From contig NC_057763.1 in the NCBI RefSeq assembly GCF_010389155.1, positions 32,532,645-32,596,644 on the forward strand: a DNA stretch of 64,000 bases. The letters are read 5' to 3'. This stretch comes from Erigeron canadensis. Lineage: Eukaryota > Streptophyta > Magnoliopsida > Asterales > Asteraceae. How positions within the stretch are numbered: the stretch's first letter is position 1; each line of letters starts with the position of its first letter. The notes beneath the pieces are model-generated. The model had not been told where the DNA came from and ran no database searches. It saw nothing but the letters and a program-made list of their open reading frames with translations. Shown piece after piece: positions 1 to 13,192 of the stretch. Made by a program: the position numbers and the translations under genes.

Positions 1-439
1 GGTCTTGAGGAAAAGGCCCAAGAACAGGCCCAGGATTTGAGGAGTGTAATCAGGCTTGTTGAACTTTTGAACTATTATAAGATTTGGGCCTTGCAATTGG
101 TCCATTTGCCATGCGACTCCTATTAGTGGAGAATCAACTTAAATCTAACTCACAGGACAACTTTTATCTAAATGCAAATTTGTACAAATGGCGTTGACTT
201 CAACTTTAGCATTGACTATTTACAAGACAACACACTTACCATGATCAAAAAGCCCTTCTGCAAAAATGAAAAATGTCTTGGGGAATACATTAATAAGATA
301 TTCCTCGTACAAATTCAAGAAAATTTAGAAGTTTACTAAGAATTTTAGTGATGACCATACTCTTACTCAAAATGGTAAACCATAATATATAATTGTTTAA
401 TATGTCACCAGTTGAGTACTATACCAAATTACCAATGCT
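1..439. other. 3' flank of gene 1
   Basis: No coding signal or repeat recognised. The stretch next to 439 would hold the gene 1 3' UTR and polyadenylation signals. Confidence 0.4.
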
Positions 440-3400
440 CTAAGATAACAACTTCTGAGCATCATTTTGTCTCTTTATCATATTCTCACTAAAACAATCA
501 GTTGTTGCATACATATCTACAGCAGATGTCGAAAAATCAGCGCAGGGGATTGACATTTCCTCGATTTGGCTCTCACTTGTACTCCCAAGTCGCTCCATTG
601 TATTACTGTGGTCTAATTCTGTAAATGAGATACTTCGTTCAACCACAAACCCTGCAGGAACAGTTCTTCCTTCAAGCATGGCAACTACTGATGACATTGT
701 TGGCCTAACGGCTGGAGAAACCATCGTGCACACTAGAGCCAGATTGATAACTACCATCATTTCTTGGATGTCATATTCTGACCCAAGCCTTGGATCAACT
801 AGTTCCATCAGGTTACCGGTTGTTTTCAAATTAATGGCCTATCATAAAGAAACAAGGGGAAAAAATCTTACAAGTTGCAAAAGGTTTACATAGAAGGGCC
901 CTTTTAACCCATTAGCCTTAACATAATAAGTAACTAAAATGTAAACGAGTGGTCAAATAGGTTGATCAGAACAAACACTTACAAAGTTACCCAAACAGTT
1001 TACGAATGCTTAAAAACTCCTAAATTCCTTCACCAAAAAGGTTAAAGTATTACTATAATACTATTCTGATTATCCATTCTTAAATGGATTATTCATAAAA
1101 CTCGAAGAAAAAATAAGGACAAAAAGTGTTGATAGTTCTACTTAACCCGTTTGGACTTTGTACAAAAGATTGACCTCGTTGGACCAGTTACCTAACCCAC
1201 GCGACCCATCCATGTTGCTATCTATAGGTTCAAGTTAGTTACCCGATCAAGAAGAATAAAATGATTTTCCTTTGCCCTGTCAACAGTGTTAGCCATTCCA
1301 CTCACAATCTCTAAGAGCACAATTCCATAGCTATAGACATCAGCTTTATCAGTGAGGTAACCACGCAGTGCATATTCAGGGGCCATATATCCACTGAAAG
1401 TTTTTTAAAAGAAAGAAAAGACAAAATGATAATTAGACTTGGATAGACCAAATGAACATTGCTATTAATCTTGCCAAGTATCTTCATCGTATTTTTAGGC
1501 ATACCAATTAGACATTTCAAGCATTTTCTTTGAAATGTGATTGTTGCAATATATAAACGGAGTTAATTGAGGTTTATAGAACTTGAGAATTGAGAAGCAG
1601 TTAGTCAATTCTAGCCATCCCTTTTAGATAAAATTTGAAACCAAATTCTGTTGCCTTTTCTTTTAAAAATATTAGTATTAACAAAACAGTGACAGGATAA
1701 TTTGAATAGATCACACCGTTACAGCAACAATCTTTTCCTCTTTTATAAGAGTGGTCACCCTATTAAGATAAGATGGTAATCATATTATTATATGATTTTG
1801 AATGAACTTTCTTCTAAATTATAAAGAGAATGTGTAAACTAAAGGTATAAAGGCCTCACTAAGTTCCAGCAATTCGGGTGCTTATATGGGTGTTGTCCTC
1901 CTCATCAAGCTTAGCCAAACCAAAATCAGATATTTTGGCATTCAAATTCTTATCAAGGAGTACATTAGTGGCTTTGATATCTCTGTGTACAATCTTCAAT
2001 CTTGATTCTTCATGTAGAAAAGCCAATCCTTTCGCTATATGGATACAAATTCGGTATCTTATTGGCCACTTCAGTTCCAACTCCCATTTTTTTGGCCCTT
2101 AAATTCACAAGTTCAAAAAAAAAATAATAATAAATTCACAAGGTCAAAAATCAATTGAGTGAAATAACAAGTTACTGCTTACTCAAAATTTAATTCGCCT
2201 ACTTACAAACACAATTATTCGGGTCGTGTTTCATTTGTAATGGTAAAATTACAGAAGATTCAAATGATACGCGTTAAACACTCAAACATACATAACTAAC
2301 AGAAAGTCATCAAAAGTGTATCTACTTGTATATAAGATATGATATGATATGATATGATAATTCCTTATGCTGCCACACCATTAGTCCTTTAAGATTACTT
2401 TACCTGTTTCAAGTTTATGTTGTGGATTACTCAGCCAAAAACCGGAAAGCCATGAGTTCCAAATAACATTTTATTTCCTTCAAAACTTAAATTTTTCTTG
2501 AAATGAGATTATCATTGTTCTAGTTTAAACTTTGAGATCTTAGTTGACGCCACAAGCTTTTGTAAATAGTTTTTAAAACATTTTGACTCAATCCAACCTG
2601 GTGCGTTTTGACTTTTGATCTGTCTCAAAAATAAAAACTACCCGTTTCATGGGTCTATTACGTGTAAATATTCATAATCCAACTGAGAGAGGTTTCAACC
2701 AGAAAGGAAAAAAACAGCAATGAACTTCATGAACACTGAGAGATTATTATGTGAAGAAAAGGGAATAGTTACCAAATAAAGCTCTGGCAAGACTGTTATT
2801 TTCCAAATATTCATATGCAAGCAGCAACTGGTTTCCTTCAACACAACATCCATATAGCTTCACGAGATGCGGATGTTGGACAGCAGATATCATGCCTATT
2901 TCATTCAAGAACTCCCTATTTCCTTGCTTTGATTTAGATGAAAGCTGCTTCACGGCTATTAAGGTGCCATTAGGCAGTACTCCCTTCATTTAAAAGACAA
3001 TGTTGGCTTCATACTTACATAATAAAAATAAAGTCGTACACTATTATGAGATTGATAATGTACTAGATTACCTTAAAGACACAACCAAAACCCCCTTCTC
3101 CAATCTTGTTGGCAACATCAAAATTGTTCGTTGCAGCTTTGATTTGTCTTAATGTGAACGAACTAGTGTTTAGCCCTTTCAGCCCTGTTGAGAGACATGT
3201 AAAAAGCTATCAAAATCACATAATGAGCTGTCCAGATACGCCCTTAACGAGTATGGGCCTGGCACATAATTACTTACCTAGTTCCATAGTATTTTTGCGT
3301 TGTAAATAACACCGCCACCAAAGAACTCCAACAAGTAGGATGATCAAGCAAAGTGCTCCAGCCACAATTCCAATTACTGTAATTTTAGACACCCCTTTGT

Positions 3401-6400
3401 GTGGAACCGGCAAAACTGTATTGTGATGTACAAATTCAGTTAAGAGGATAATCAAGTAATAGAGCCATTTAACAGGGGAAGCAATTTGCGCACCACAGAA
3501 ACTAGTCCATACACACAACCTTTTTTAATAAGTTTGTAAAGTTGCCTTTACATGTTGTTCATTGTGATGTACATATCACTCCTTTCAACAAAAATAAATT
3601 TTAAGAAATGTTTGTCGATCTGAACTTTTATTTCATTGACAGCTAGAATAGTCATTTTGGCAATCCACCATCATCCATAAAAAACATACAAGGTGAATAG
3701 CTTACGTGGATCCACAGAAATAGCTGAAATAAGAGGGCCATATACTCCTTGCCGTGGGAGGAAGGTTGTTCCTTTTCCAGCCCAATATAGCCGGATTTCC
3801 AAAGTAGTTACGACATTCACAAAGTAACTTACCACAATTGGTTTTCCAACCCCGCCCGCTCTTTCACTGATGTCAAAATCCTTCTCCATCAACATACCCT
3901 GACAGTACCAACCATTTATAACAAACAATTAAGCAGTTGAGGATCATCATAAGTAATGCAACCATTTAGTCATCCACCATGGTGGACCACCCCATTTTGT
4001 CTCCTCCACCGGTCATGTTATTACTTATTAGAACACATCTTAGAGTTGGACACGCAAGGAGTTAGTTGTACACGTGTTGATTAATGAAATGTTTATCTTA
4101 TTATTGTATTTGTATATCATAAAAAGATGTATTATGGTAGGTTCCAGCATTGTGATCGTTGCTGATGTGGTGTGAGGTAGTGTTTGGTTGCTGATGCGGG
4201 ATACTTTATTAGTGTTCTATGAGTGTATTTGTTATGCAAAGAGTTCATTTACGGAATTTTTTAAAATATGACTGCTGTTGATATAGTGTGGGTAGTGTGA
4301 TTAATGGGTAGTTGTTGATATGACACTCTTTATTGGTGTGGTGGTGTGATCAATACAATCACTTGTATTGATATTTACTTGTGAGAACTAAATTATACCT
4401 GAATGTAGATATTAAATACACGCCTCCCAAGGCTAGTATAGGTTCTTTCAGCAGCAGAAGAGATATCGGCAAAGTGAAGGCTTACTTGATAGCTTCCACT
4501 AAGCATACAGAAACCATAATATGTCAAAGATAAGGCCGAGGCTCGTGCACTCATGTATAACTCAGAGTTGTTTACAGGGAGCCTAGAAGTATTTGCCACA
4601 ACATAAGCATTACTGTTCTCGGCATTCATGAAGATACCAGTGTTACTAAATCCCCAATGACTATTAGTCGAAAAGAAACGCGATGAACTTCCTGGGTCAA
4701 GGTCACCTTCATATACCTTGTTTCCAACCGCTAGTCCTCTTCCGCCACAGTTGATATACAAGCTGGACCAATCTAACCCAAAAAAAGAGCTAATATCCTT
4801 TGGTACTCCTTGTATTAGTACTAATTTAGGCATGTGTAAGAAAAAGGTAAACTTAACTTACTTGTTGGACAGTAATTATTCCCCAAGCATGAGACTTCTT
4901 TACTAGTAAAACACATGAAATTATAAGATAAGAGTATGAAAGTATGAAACTAATATGTGGACATCGGTATATATTGTTTACTTGGGTTCTACTCCGTATA
5001 ATATATATTTCACGGTAGAAAAGCTTACGAGGTGTTGTCCTTTGAAAATGAAGCAAACAAGTTTCTGCAAGAAGCAACAAAAACTACAAGATTTAGAATA
5101 AAATAAAATGGATAACCGATCTATATCGTCTACCATCTACCGGATCCACAACCAACATGGGAGAAGATATATTATGTGACATCATGATTAAAAGAAGATT
5201 CGGTGAGATTTGAACCTTTCATCTCTGCTTTTAAGTACATGTCCCCTACCACTAGAGATAGACAAAATAGTCTGAAACCGAAACCAATCCTAGCCTGACC
5301 CAAAACAGGTCCTCAAAAAGACTCTACTAATTAAGACTGGTCCAAGTCCTACGGCCTGCCAGTCCTTAATCAATCCTAACCTCAGATTAAAAAAAAAAAA
5401 GAAAAAAACTAGTCCAACATCTCGGTTTGAATTCAAAACCATTTATAGACTGAAATTTGTCTAAAACTATTGTTGTGCATTTTGTGTAGTATTTTATACA
5501 AATCTAGTTGTAATACTACCACAACGGCTCAAGATAAAAATAAAAAATAAAAAATTCAAGCTTTCAAATTTTATTTTTTTTTATGATAATTTGGTTATGC
5601 GACTACCACAATTAAAGTCTCAAACACTTTAATGTTGAAGACATTGAAGAGAATCATGTATAACAATCCAATCGTAAAAGAATACAAAACTCTGATGCAT
5701 TATTCAAAAAAAGGGGCTGGTCTTACGTTTTCTGCATCTGACAGCTCGAAATTTTTGAGCTTTCATATGTGAAGTTGTTGAATGAGAGATCACTACAAGA
5801 GAATACACAACAATTAACGAGGGAGCATAGACATTTTTATACTCGTTAAAATTCATGGCCTACCTCCTTACATTCACAAGACAATAAATAACAAAGTAAA
5901 TTACTCGGATTGTCCATGTGCTACGTGAGCTTATCAGTCTTTCACTCCGAGAATTTAAATAGGCATCATCATAGTTTTCATTTTGGTTCAATAATGCAGG
6001 AATGTTGACGGAGCTAGTCAAAGAGACGTTATGAAGATGTCTATTGTGATAAGCTCTTGAAGGAACCAAAAACTAATAATGGACGATCCGTGTAATTTAT
6101 CTAAATAACACGAGAGGGTGAATACGTTACTTATGTTGAGTGCAGAAACTTTACAGTAAACAAAAACTTACATAGATTTTCCTGAACTGAGCATCCAAAC
6201 GGGCACACTTCCAGACAACAAGTTTCCAGTAAGATAACTACAAAATCAACATCAACATAATATATAAACTAGCAATTAGTAACCATAATATGTAGTACCA
6301 TTTATTGCACTAATTGCAAATCGCCTGACCACCTAGCAATTATATGTGGCTTCCAAGTAGTTTGATCAACAAAAAACATAATGTCAGTCTAGATGGGTGT

Positions 6401-9400
6401 TTAAATATATACTTAGTCATATGTCCGCGCGTTGCGTCAATGTGGTAGCGGCGGCAGCGATTGATGGTGGTAACGACGGCGAGTGGCGTAGTTTACTGAT
6501 GTAAAAGCGGTAGTATAGTTATCCGAAGAGTAGTTAGATGTTGTAAATTAATTTCACTGAGGGTATCATATTTCATGTAGATATTATAGGTCTTTCAAGT
6601 AGAGATTAAAATAGGGAAAATGATATATCCTCCTATTAAATAGCATAATAATTTTCCCAAAAACCTTAAGTGTAATCCACTCATTCTTTTTCTTACTCTC
6701 ATCATTTAAGGGGGTGTTTGGTAGGAGGGAATCATAGAGAATGGAAATGTAATAGAGAATGGAAATAGTGAGAAAGAGAATGAGTATTTGGAAAGAGATG
6801 GATTCCTTTGTTTGGTACCTACAGAGAATGAATATATATAAAAAAATAAAATTTTAAATAATAATACATTTATTACATATAACATCTTAAAAAAAAATTT
6901 TTTTTTTTCCATGGAGAGAATAGAATTGATTCCCTTTTCTCATTCCCTTTCTTCGTCGCAAACAAACAAGGGAAGTCTTTCCCATTCCCTTTCTCTCCTT
7001 TCCATTCCATCATACCAAACACCACCTTCTACCAAATGTCATGATCACATCATTTTGGAGAATTTTTAGAAGTATTGTTTCAAAAGTATCATTTTCCTTT
7101 GGTATACAACAAGTTTTAGCCATCTACAACAAAAGTACAAAATCTATTACGGAGTGTACAACTGGATCATGCAGCAATTGTTGTAGATAGTGTGTTGTAG
7201 AAATATCATTTCCCTTTTCCTTTGAATCACTTCCACCTCATCATATAAGGTGTCAGTGCCGCTCATCCTTCTAACACAGGGAAATAAGAATAATACGAGA
7301 TACCAATACATTCATATGAAAGGCTTACATTTCGCCTGCTAGCAGGTTTTCGTAAGTTGTAGGAATGGATCCATTAAGCTTGTTAAAGCTGAAGTCTCTG
7401 AAACAGCCATATAAAGATCACGCGACTCTATTAATTTATCTATAGTAAAAATAGAACGGAATACAAACAATTTTTTTCTTCTCCTGATTTACTAGTCACT
7501 TGAAATAGCCTAGTGAAAATAAGTTCTTAGGATTTAGGATATACTCTTTGACTATCTACTTTTTCTATATAAAATATATATATAATGTAAAATATATATG
7601 AATATAAATGAGTTGCGTTTTAGTTTTAAATGTATTTTTCAATATAGTTTTTATTAACTACTATTATCTAATAATAAAAATGTATTGGGAAATGTTAAAT
7701 ACGACCCTAAGGGCTGTATTTAACGTGCATAAAAAAACTTGTACCTTCCATATTAAAAGTCTGCCCTTGATTTTTATGGTAAATGTACAAATAGTTTATG
7801 CACTTAGCAAACCCAAATGTATTTATAGTCAAAATTAAAAATAAAAAAAAAACTTTTAAAATCAAATAAAAACATTTAAATGAGACGGAATAAGTCCAAT
7901 TTTAAAAACTCCTTCAATCATAATCAATAAATAACAAACTTTGATTTGGTTTTGACTACTAAAAACAAATCTTTTAGTTACTTGGATTAATTCGCATTTT
8001 TAGTTGATTACATAAAATCATATTACGGATAAGAAATATACAGATTTCTGCCTTATATATTGCAAAGTCACAACTAATTAATGTAAATAATTTGAGATAA
8101 TTGTACAATATACTAACATGATTCTCAGATTTAAACCAAGGGATTCTGGTAACTTTCCGATAAGATTGCTACTCCTCAAGATTCTGGCCAGATTGTTTGA
8201 AATGCATTAAAAAAGAGGAACAGATGATTATTTAATTTATAAAAAGAAACATTTTGACTCACAGATAATTCAAACTCGTTGTGTTAGAAAAGGGTGGACA
8301 AAAAGAGTCTGGTCCCCTCAAGTCGGTGATTCTCCTGCATCTCTTAATTTAGTCAACACACTATATATATAATCAAATTGTGGAAAAAAAATAATAAATT
8401 GAAACATGAGAAATTACTAACAAGTCTAACAAATTTTTCAAAAGAGTAATGCTCCGAGGTATTGGCCCCTCCAATCCACTGCCCTGAATGAAACTGTTAT
8501 TCAGAAAGTTTAGTTAAATCCAATTTCTATATATGATACCGAAAAATAGAACGTTAGAAAAATGTCTCACAATCTCACGAGATTTGTCCATGTTCCTATA
8601 AAATCAGGTATCTTCCCAGACAAATTGTTACTACTAAGTCGTCTGCGAAAGAACAATTTTAAAGTTTCAACTTGCATCTTGCCATATAAAGAAGTGATAA
8701 GTATCTGTGCATATAACTAATTATAGACAAATGTTTATAGCGTAAAAAATCTAAAATTTGAGTTCATTGTAGTAATGAACTTTTAAATTCTGTTTGTATC
8801 CGGATATATGTGGTAACCATATAACCTGTCACTTGTAACTTTTTATTTTTTCGGATATATACAATGCACATAATTTGAAAGTTCATTATTAAAATGAACA
8901 CAATTTAGTTTTTTCACACTACAAACATTCGTTTATAGTTAGTAATTACATTGACAGATACTTACCCATATAAAGAATGATCAAATCCATCCAGACATGA
9001 ATAGAGTAACTCACAAGTCCGTCATATTAGTAAGACTGGCTAACGATGCAGGCAACTCCCCGGTGAAATTGTTGGAGCTCAAACATCTAAACAAAATATG
9101 AGCCACTCGTTTAAAAAGTTGATAGAACAACACGAGACAAAAAATCAACATACCAATTGCTAGGTGATTCCAAGTCTTACAATGTTTCCATGCTTGCAAG
9201 ATTCCCAAGTTCCCGGGGAATTCTTCCAGAAAGCCTGTTGTCTTCCAGGATTCTGTATAAGATGATTATAGTTGAATCCATAAATAGGAAAGAAAGATAC
9301 AAACGTTAACATTATATTATCTATTCTATCTAATAAAACAAACCACTCTTTTTTTTCTTAAATTTTTTGTCTTTGAAAAACCAAAAATACAATTATCCTT

Positions 9401-12400
9401 TATTCACAAATTTACACATCTTCATCTAATATATCTATAATACCCTTAATGAAATAATTTAAGGTTTAGATCCCCAACACTTAAAATAATTACAATACCA
9501 CTTTTAACACCAATTAATTTTACATTTACCACCCATCAACATCCCCACTGCCGCCCCACCACCGTCACCACCACCACCTCCTCCATCGATATCCCCATCG
9601 CCAACGCATTGTGCGGGCGTAAGTCTTGCAATAATAAATTAAACAGTATCAGATGAATTAGAGATATAGAATAGAACTTATACAAAATTTTCAATGTGGT
9701 GATCTTTCCAAGCTCCTTCGGGATTGATCCACTTAACCGATTCCCAATTATAGAACTGCAAATATAAAATCATATTATAACATGAATATGCCCCGAGATC
9801 AAGTATTTTTGTAGCTAGTGGCAAAAAATATTAATAGTACTTGTCGCAATTTTGTATGATGTTTAATAGTATAAAAGATAATTTAGTACACGTATCCATT
9901 ATATCTATAATAGTTAACCAAACATTTTAAAGCCCTCTTACAATTTAAAATTAATTTAAAAAATTGTCACATAAGATTTTATCTTATGTGTCAACTCCAT
10001 ATTTTTCTTTAAATAAACTATATATTTAGAAAACAAATGAATATATATATGTTAAAATAAATATATATTGTAAGAATCTAAAATCTTCTCATTAGATAAA
10101 ATGATATCTTCTCTTTAGTTTAAAAAATCATGTCTATACCTAATGATATTTCATTATCTTTTTTATTCAACATTTATATGAGGTTGCTTTCGTTTTTTTA
10201 TGGTGATTATATGAAAGTTTGTTCAGGCCGTTTGTTAGTAGGAACTCTCATCGCATTAATCATTAATGACAATATTTAAAGTTTATAAGCTTTTTTATCA
10301 CCACTAAATTATATTCATCTTATATGAGTTAAGAGCTTTGTATAATATCATAATTTTCTGAAAGAGTTATGTTAATTCTTTCGTTCATATCACTCTGGAA
10401 ATTATGTACAATTTTTGGTTTAATTCTTTTATCTTTTTTTGAATTTTATGATAATGGTTAATATAATCTCTTTTTTCTTTTGTTTTTTAACAATACAATT
10501 TTTCATTGTGATGATGAGAAAAATATTATGATGGTAGACGAAGAGTTAGTTCAAAACAAATGTATATAACAATTACTTTAATGATTGGATAATGAATACG
10601 TTATTGCTAATTTAATTAAGTGAAACTAAATAGATTGTTCGTCCATATGTTTTTTTTACGATCATTATTGATCCATTTCATTAACTCATTTGTACACATA
10701 TTAAGCGTTTCATTAAATGTTTTTTTTAAGCAAGTTTAACTCAAATCTCACTTTATTGAGCACCTTTTTAAATCTGCCGCATATCGTGCGGGTAAAAACA
10801 TCCTAGTATATATATATATATATATATATATCTATAACTCTTATAAAACAATAGTTAACCAAGCATTTTAAAGCCTTCTTGCAATCTAAAACTAATTTAA
10901 AAAATTGTCACATAAGATTTTATCCTATGTGTCAACTCTATATTTTTCTTTAAATAAACTATATATTTAGAAAACAAATGAAGGTATATATGTTAAAATA
11001 AATAAATAAATAAATATATTATAAAAATCTAAGATCTTCTCATTAGATTAAATGATATCTTCTCTTTAGTTTAAAAAATCACGTCTATACCTAATGATAT
11101 TTCATTATCTTTTTTATTCAACATTTATGAGGTTCCTTTTGTTTTTTTAATGGTGATTATATGAAAGTTTGCTCAGGCCGTTGGTTAGTTGGAATTCTCA
11201 TTAGTGGCAATATTTAAAGTTTATAAGCTTTTTTATCACCACTAAATTATATTCGTCTTATATGAGTTAAGAGCTTTGTATAATATCATAACTTTCTGAA
11301 AGAGTTATGTTAATTCTTTCGTTCATATTATTAAAAAAAATGATGTACAATTTTTGGTTTAATTCTTTTACCTTTTTTTGAATTTTATGATAATGGTTAA
11401 TATAATCTCTTTCTTCTTTTGTTTTGATCAATTCCATTAACTCATTCGTTTACATATTAAGCGTTTCATTAAATGTATACTATCGATTTTCATTGTTTGA
11501 TGATTTTTTCATCTATGCTCATCTTAATGCATTTTAATTATAAATTATATATTATTATTATAATCTTTACAAAAAAGAAAATATATTTAAACTTTAGATT
11601 TTTCTTCATTTGTTTTAGCTATTCATTTTGTATCTAATATAATATGCTCTTTGTCCATTCATCCAAGCATGTTTTTTTTTATGGATCCGACTATCAAAAA
11701 TGACTTAAGTATTAGATTTAAATTACATACTATTTCAATATTTTGGTATTTAAATGTAGCTCATTGTAAAATTATTAATGTCAATATTAAAAGTTTTAAA
11801 AAATTAATATAACTACCGCACATCGTGCGGGTAAAAAACCTAGTATATATATATAAGATAACATTTTGATTAATCAAAAAATTGTATGAATAAATAAACT
11901 CTTAACAAAACTAATTAGGTTATAAATAACTAATATTGATTGTACATGTAATATATTTATCTTGATAAAAATTTATTTAAGTAGATTTAATGTTTTCAAA
12001 ATATAAATAAGAAAGTATGATTAACTATTTTAAAAAAATGATAACTACTTAACAATAGTATTTATGTTATAAGGGTACATTAGTAATTGCACATTCTGAA
12101 GTTTTTAACTAATTTGTAAATGTTGTGAATTTTTTATAATAAATTTTATATATACTTTAGTTGTTTTAATTTAATATTTTTTCTGTTTGAATAGTTAAGT
12201 AACTATACATCAATCATTTGTAAAGCAAAACAAAATGAACTTTATACTCTCATATCATATATATGTATTGTATGTAAAAGCTTATAAAGTTACATGGTTT
12301 GCAGTTGCTTCATGGAACCCCATTCTGGCGGAATGGTACCATTGAGATAGTTGTAAGTCAAGTCTCTGTACGTAAGAATGAAATAATGCACAAGTCAGCC

Positions 12401-13132
12401 ACTAATTATATATACATACAATAGAATTTAAATCATGAACTAACAAGTAAACGAAAGAAACGGGCGTACATCCATTGAAGGTAAGGAAGATTGGCAAATT
12501 CTGGTGGGAGAATGCCTTGTAGGCTTTGTCCTTTGAGACTTCTGCATATCAAACCAACCAAAATAACAAGTTACAAGCTAGACTTCTGTAACTAATTTTT
12601 TTTTTTGAACGGCAGAAAGACTCCATCTTTAAAAGTAGTGAATGAATTGATGAAGAGAGTAATTAAGTAGAAGTAGAAAGTAGAAAATTACACACTAACA
12701 ACATGACAAAGTGTGCCATTAGATGTTTCATCATAGTGACAAGTGACAGTGTTGTCATGTGTTCTATTGGTGTTAGTAACCACATTTGGTTTACTCTTGC
12801 AATTACTAATTGTGCTGTTGTATATATTATTGCTGTTAGAGCCCCAGCCACAACACGGATCCTCGTTGAAATCCCAATCTTTTATCAATTTTCTTCCGAT
12901 CTCCCTGAGAGCAATCACTGCATGCCCAAAAAGCTAACTCAATTAGTATTTATGTATGTATACATCTAATTAACCATAAAATGTGAACTTTAGAGTATGT
13001 GTGTATATGTATAACCAATATGAAGTAACAAACAATATTCTACAAACCTTCTTCAGGAGGAAGACAAGTTGTGTTGATAGATGCAAAACCAAAAGGGACC
13101 AAAGCAACACATAGAAGCATTGCGAACAACAT
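440..13132 (-). CDS. Gene 1: LRR-malectin receptor-like kinase (LRR-VIII-2 type), 24 exons
   Basis: Membrane receptor Ser/Thr kinase of about 1015 aa. Exons in transcript order: 13132-13048, 12917-12692, 12541-12470, 12365-12294, 9755-9684, 9252-9181, 9086-9015, 8642-8571, 8493-8422, 8334-8263, 8183-8118, 7397-7329, 6237-6172, 5792-5727, 5064-5029, 4902-4862, 4772-4399, 3898-3706, 3415-3278, 3184-3072, 2983-2773, 2097-1860, 1393-1243, 838-440. Frame stays open throughout. Signal peptide [18 protein letters not shown]; LRRs about 104-385; malectin domain about 411-599 ([30 protein letters not shown]); membrane helix in exon 19; kinase with [11 protein letters not shown] loop, Lys695 (IAVK), HRD 791-793, DFG 811-813 and YMAPEYA, so an RD kinase. 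Exon 2 is 63-69 nt longer than in the other copies, adding an Asn/Thr-rich stretch before the LRRs. Intron 4 (2.5 kb) is swollen by Helitrons. The start at 13132 gives the signal peptide; an out-of-frame ATG lies at 13164. Splice junctions are inferred by hand; a transcript could shift a few. Confidence 0.9.
5095..5275 (-). repeat. SINE-like (tRNA-derived) fragment in gene 1 intron 14
   Basis: Read on the minus strand it has an A-box-like CTAGTGGTAGGGG followed, a few tens of bases on, by GGTTCAAATCTC, close to the tRNA B box. This is the arrangement of a tRNA-derived SINE head. Ends and target duplication were not resolved. Confidence 0.35.
6416..6640 (-). mobile_element. Possible Helitron-like fragment in gene 1 intron 12
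   Basis: At the left edge lies TCCGCGCGTTGCG followed by a GGC/GGT-rich stretch. That is the reverse complement of the GC-rich tail with a short hairpin seen in the other Helitron-like copies here. The right end is not clear. Confidence 0.3.
6714..7024. mobile_element. MITE with GTGTTTGG terminal inverted repeats (gene 1 intron 12)
   Basis: Left end reads GGTGTTTGGTAGGAGGGAAT. The right end, reverse complemented, reads GGTGTTTGGTATGATGGAAT. The interior is AT-rich with no coding capacity. A target duplication was not resolved, so the superfamily is open; GTGTTTGG ends occur in several plant MITE families. Confidence 0.55.
9319..9627 (+). mobile_element. Helitron-like non-autonomous element in gene 1 intron 5
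   Basis: Begins TCTATTCTATCTAATAAAAC and ends in a GC-rich tail with CGCATTGTGCGGGCG. It resembles the copy at 59189-59454. The 3' terminal CTAG is degraded, so this is an old copy. Confidence 0.4.
9904..10806 (+). mobile_element. Helitron-like element, copy A (gene 1 intron 4)
   Basis: Starts TCTATAATAG and ends with a hairpin (CCGC...GCGG, 10777-10791) about 11 nt before CTAG, then host T. That is the plant Helitron 3' signature. It has no coding capacity. It closely resembles copy B just downstream but retains an internal segment that copy B lacks. Confidence 0.6.
10807..10830. repeat. (TA)n microsatellite between two Helitron-like copies
   Basis: Pure alternating TA separating the two elements in gene 1 intron 4. 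Confidence 0.8.
10831..11843 (+). mobile_element. Helitron-like element, copy B (gene 1 intron 4)
   Basis: Starts TCTATAACTC, shares most of its length with copy A, and ends with a perfect hairpin CCGCACATCGTGCGG (11816-11830) followed by CTAG at 11840-11843 and host T. Compared with copy A it lacks an internal block and has a different 3' part before the hairpin. Confidence 0.65.
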
Positions 13133-13183
13133 GACGTTACTGTAATTGGTATCTTTTGAATCATATCATATCATATTCATTCA

Positions 13184-13192
13184 CTTATATAG
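13184..13192 (-). promoter_or_regulatory. Candidate TATA box of gene 1
   Basis: On the minus strand the sequence reads CTATATAAG, 52-60 nt upstream of the gene 1 start codon. It is a good TATA match at a workable distance. No transcript data support it. Confidence 0.45.

Noticed and set aside
12703..12969. Plus-strand frame opposite gene 1 exon 2
   Set aside because: Antisense shadow of a coding exon. The same applies to plus-strand frames opposite kinase exons of all four genes.
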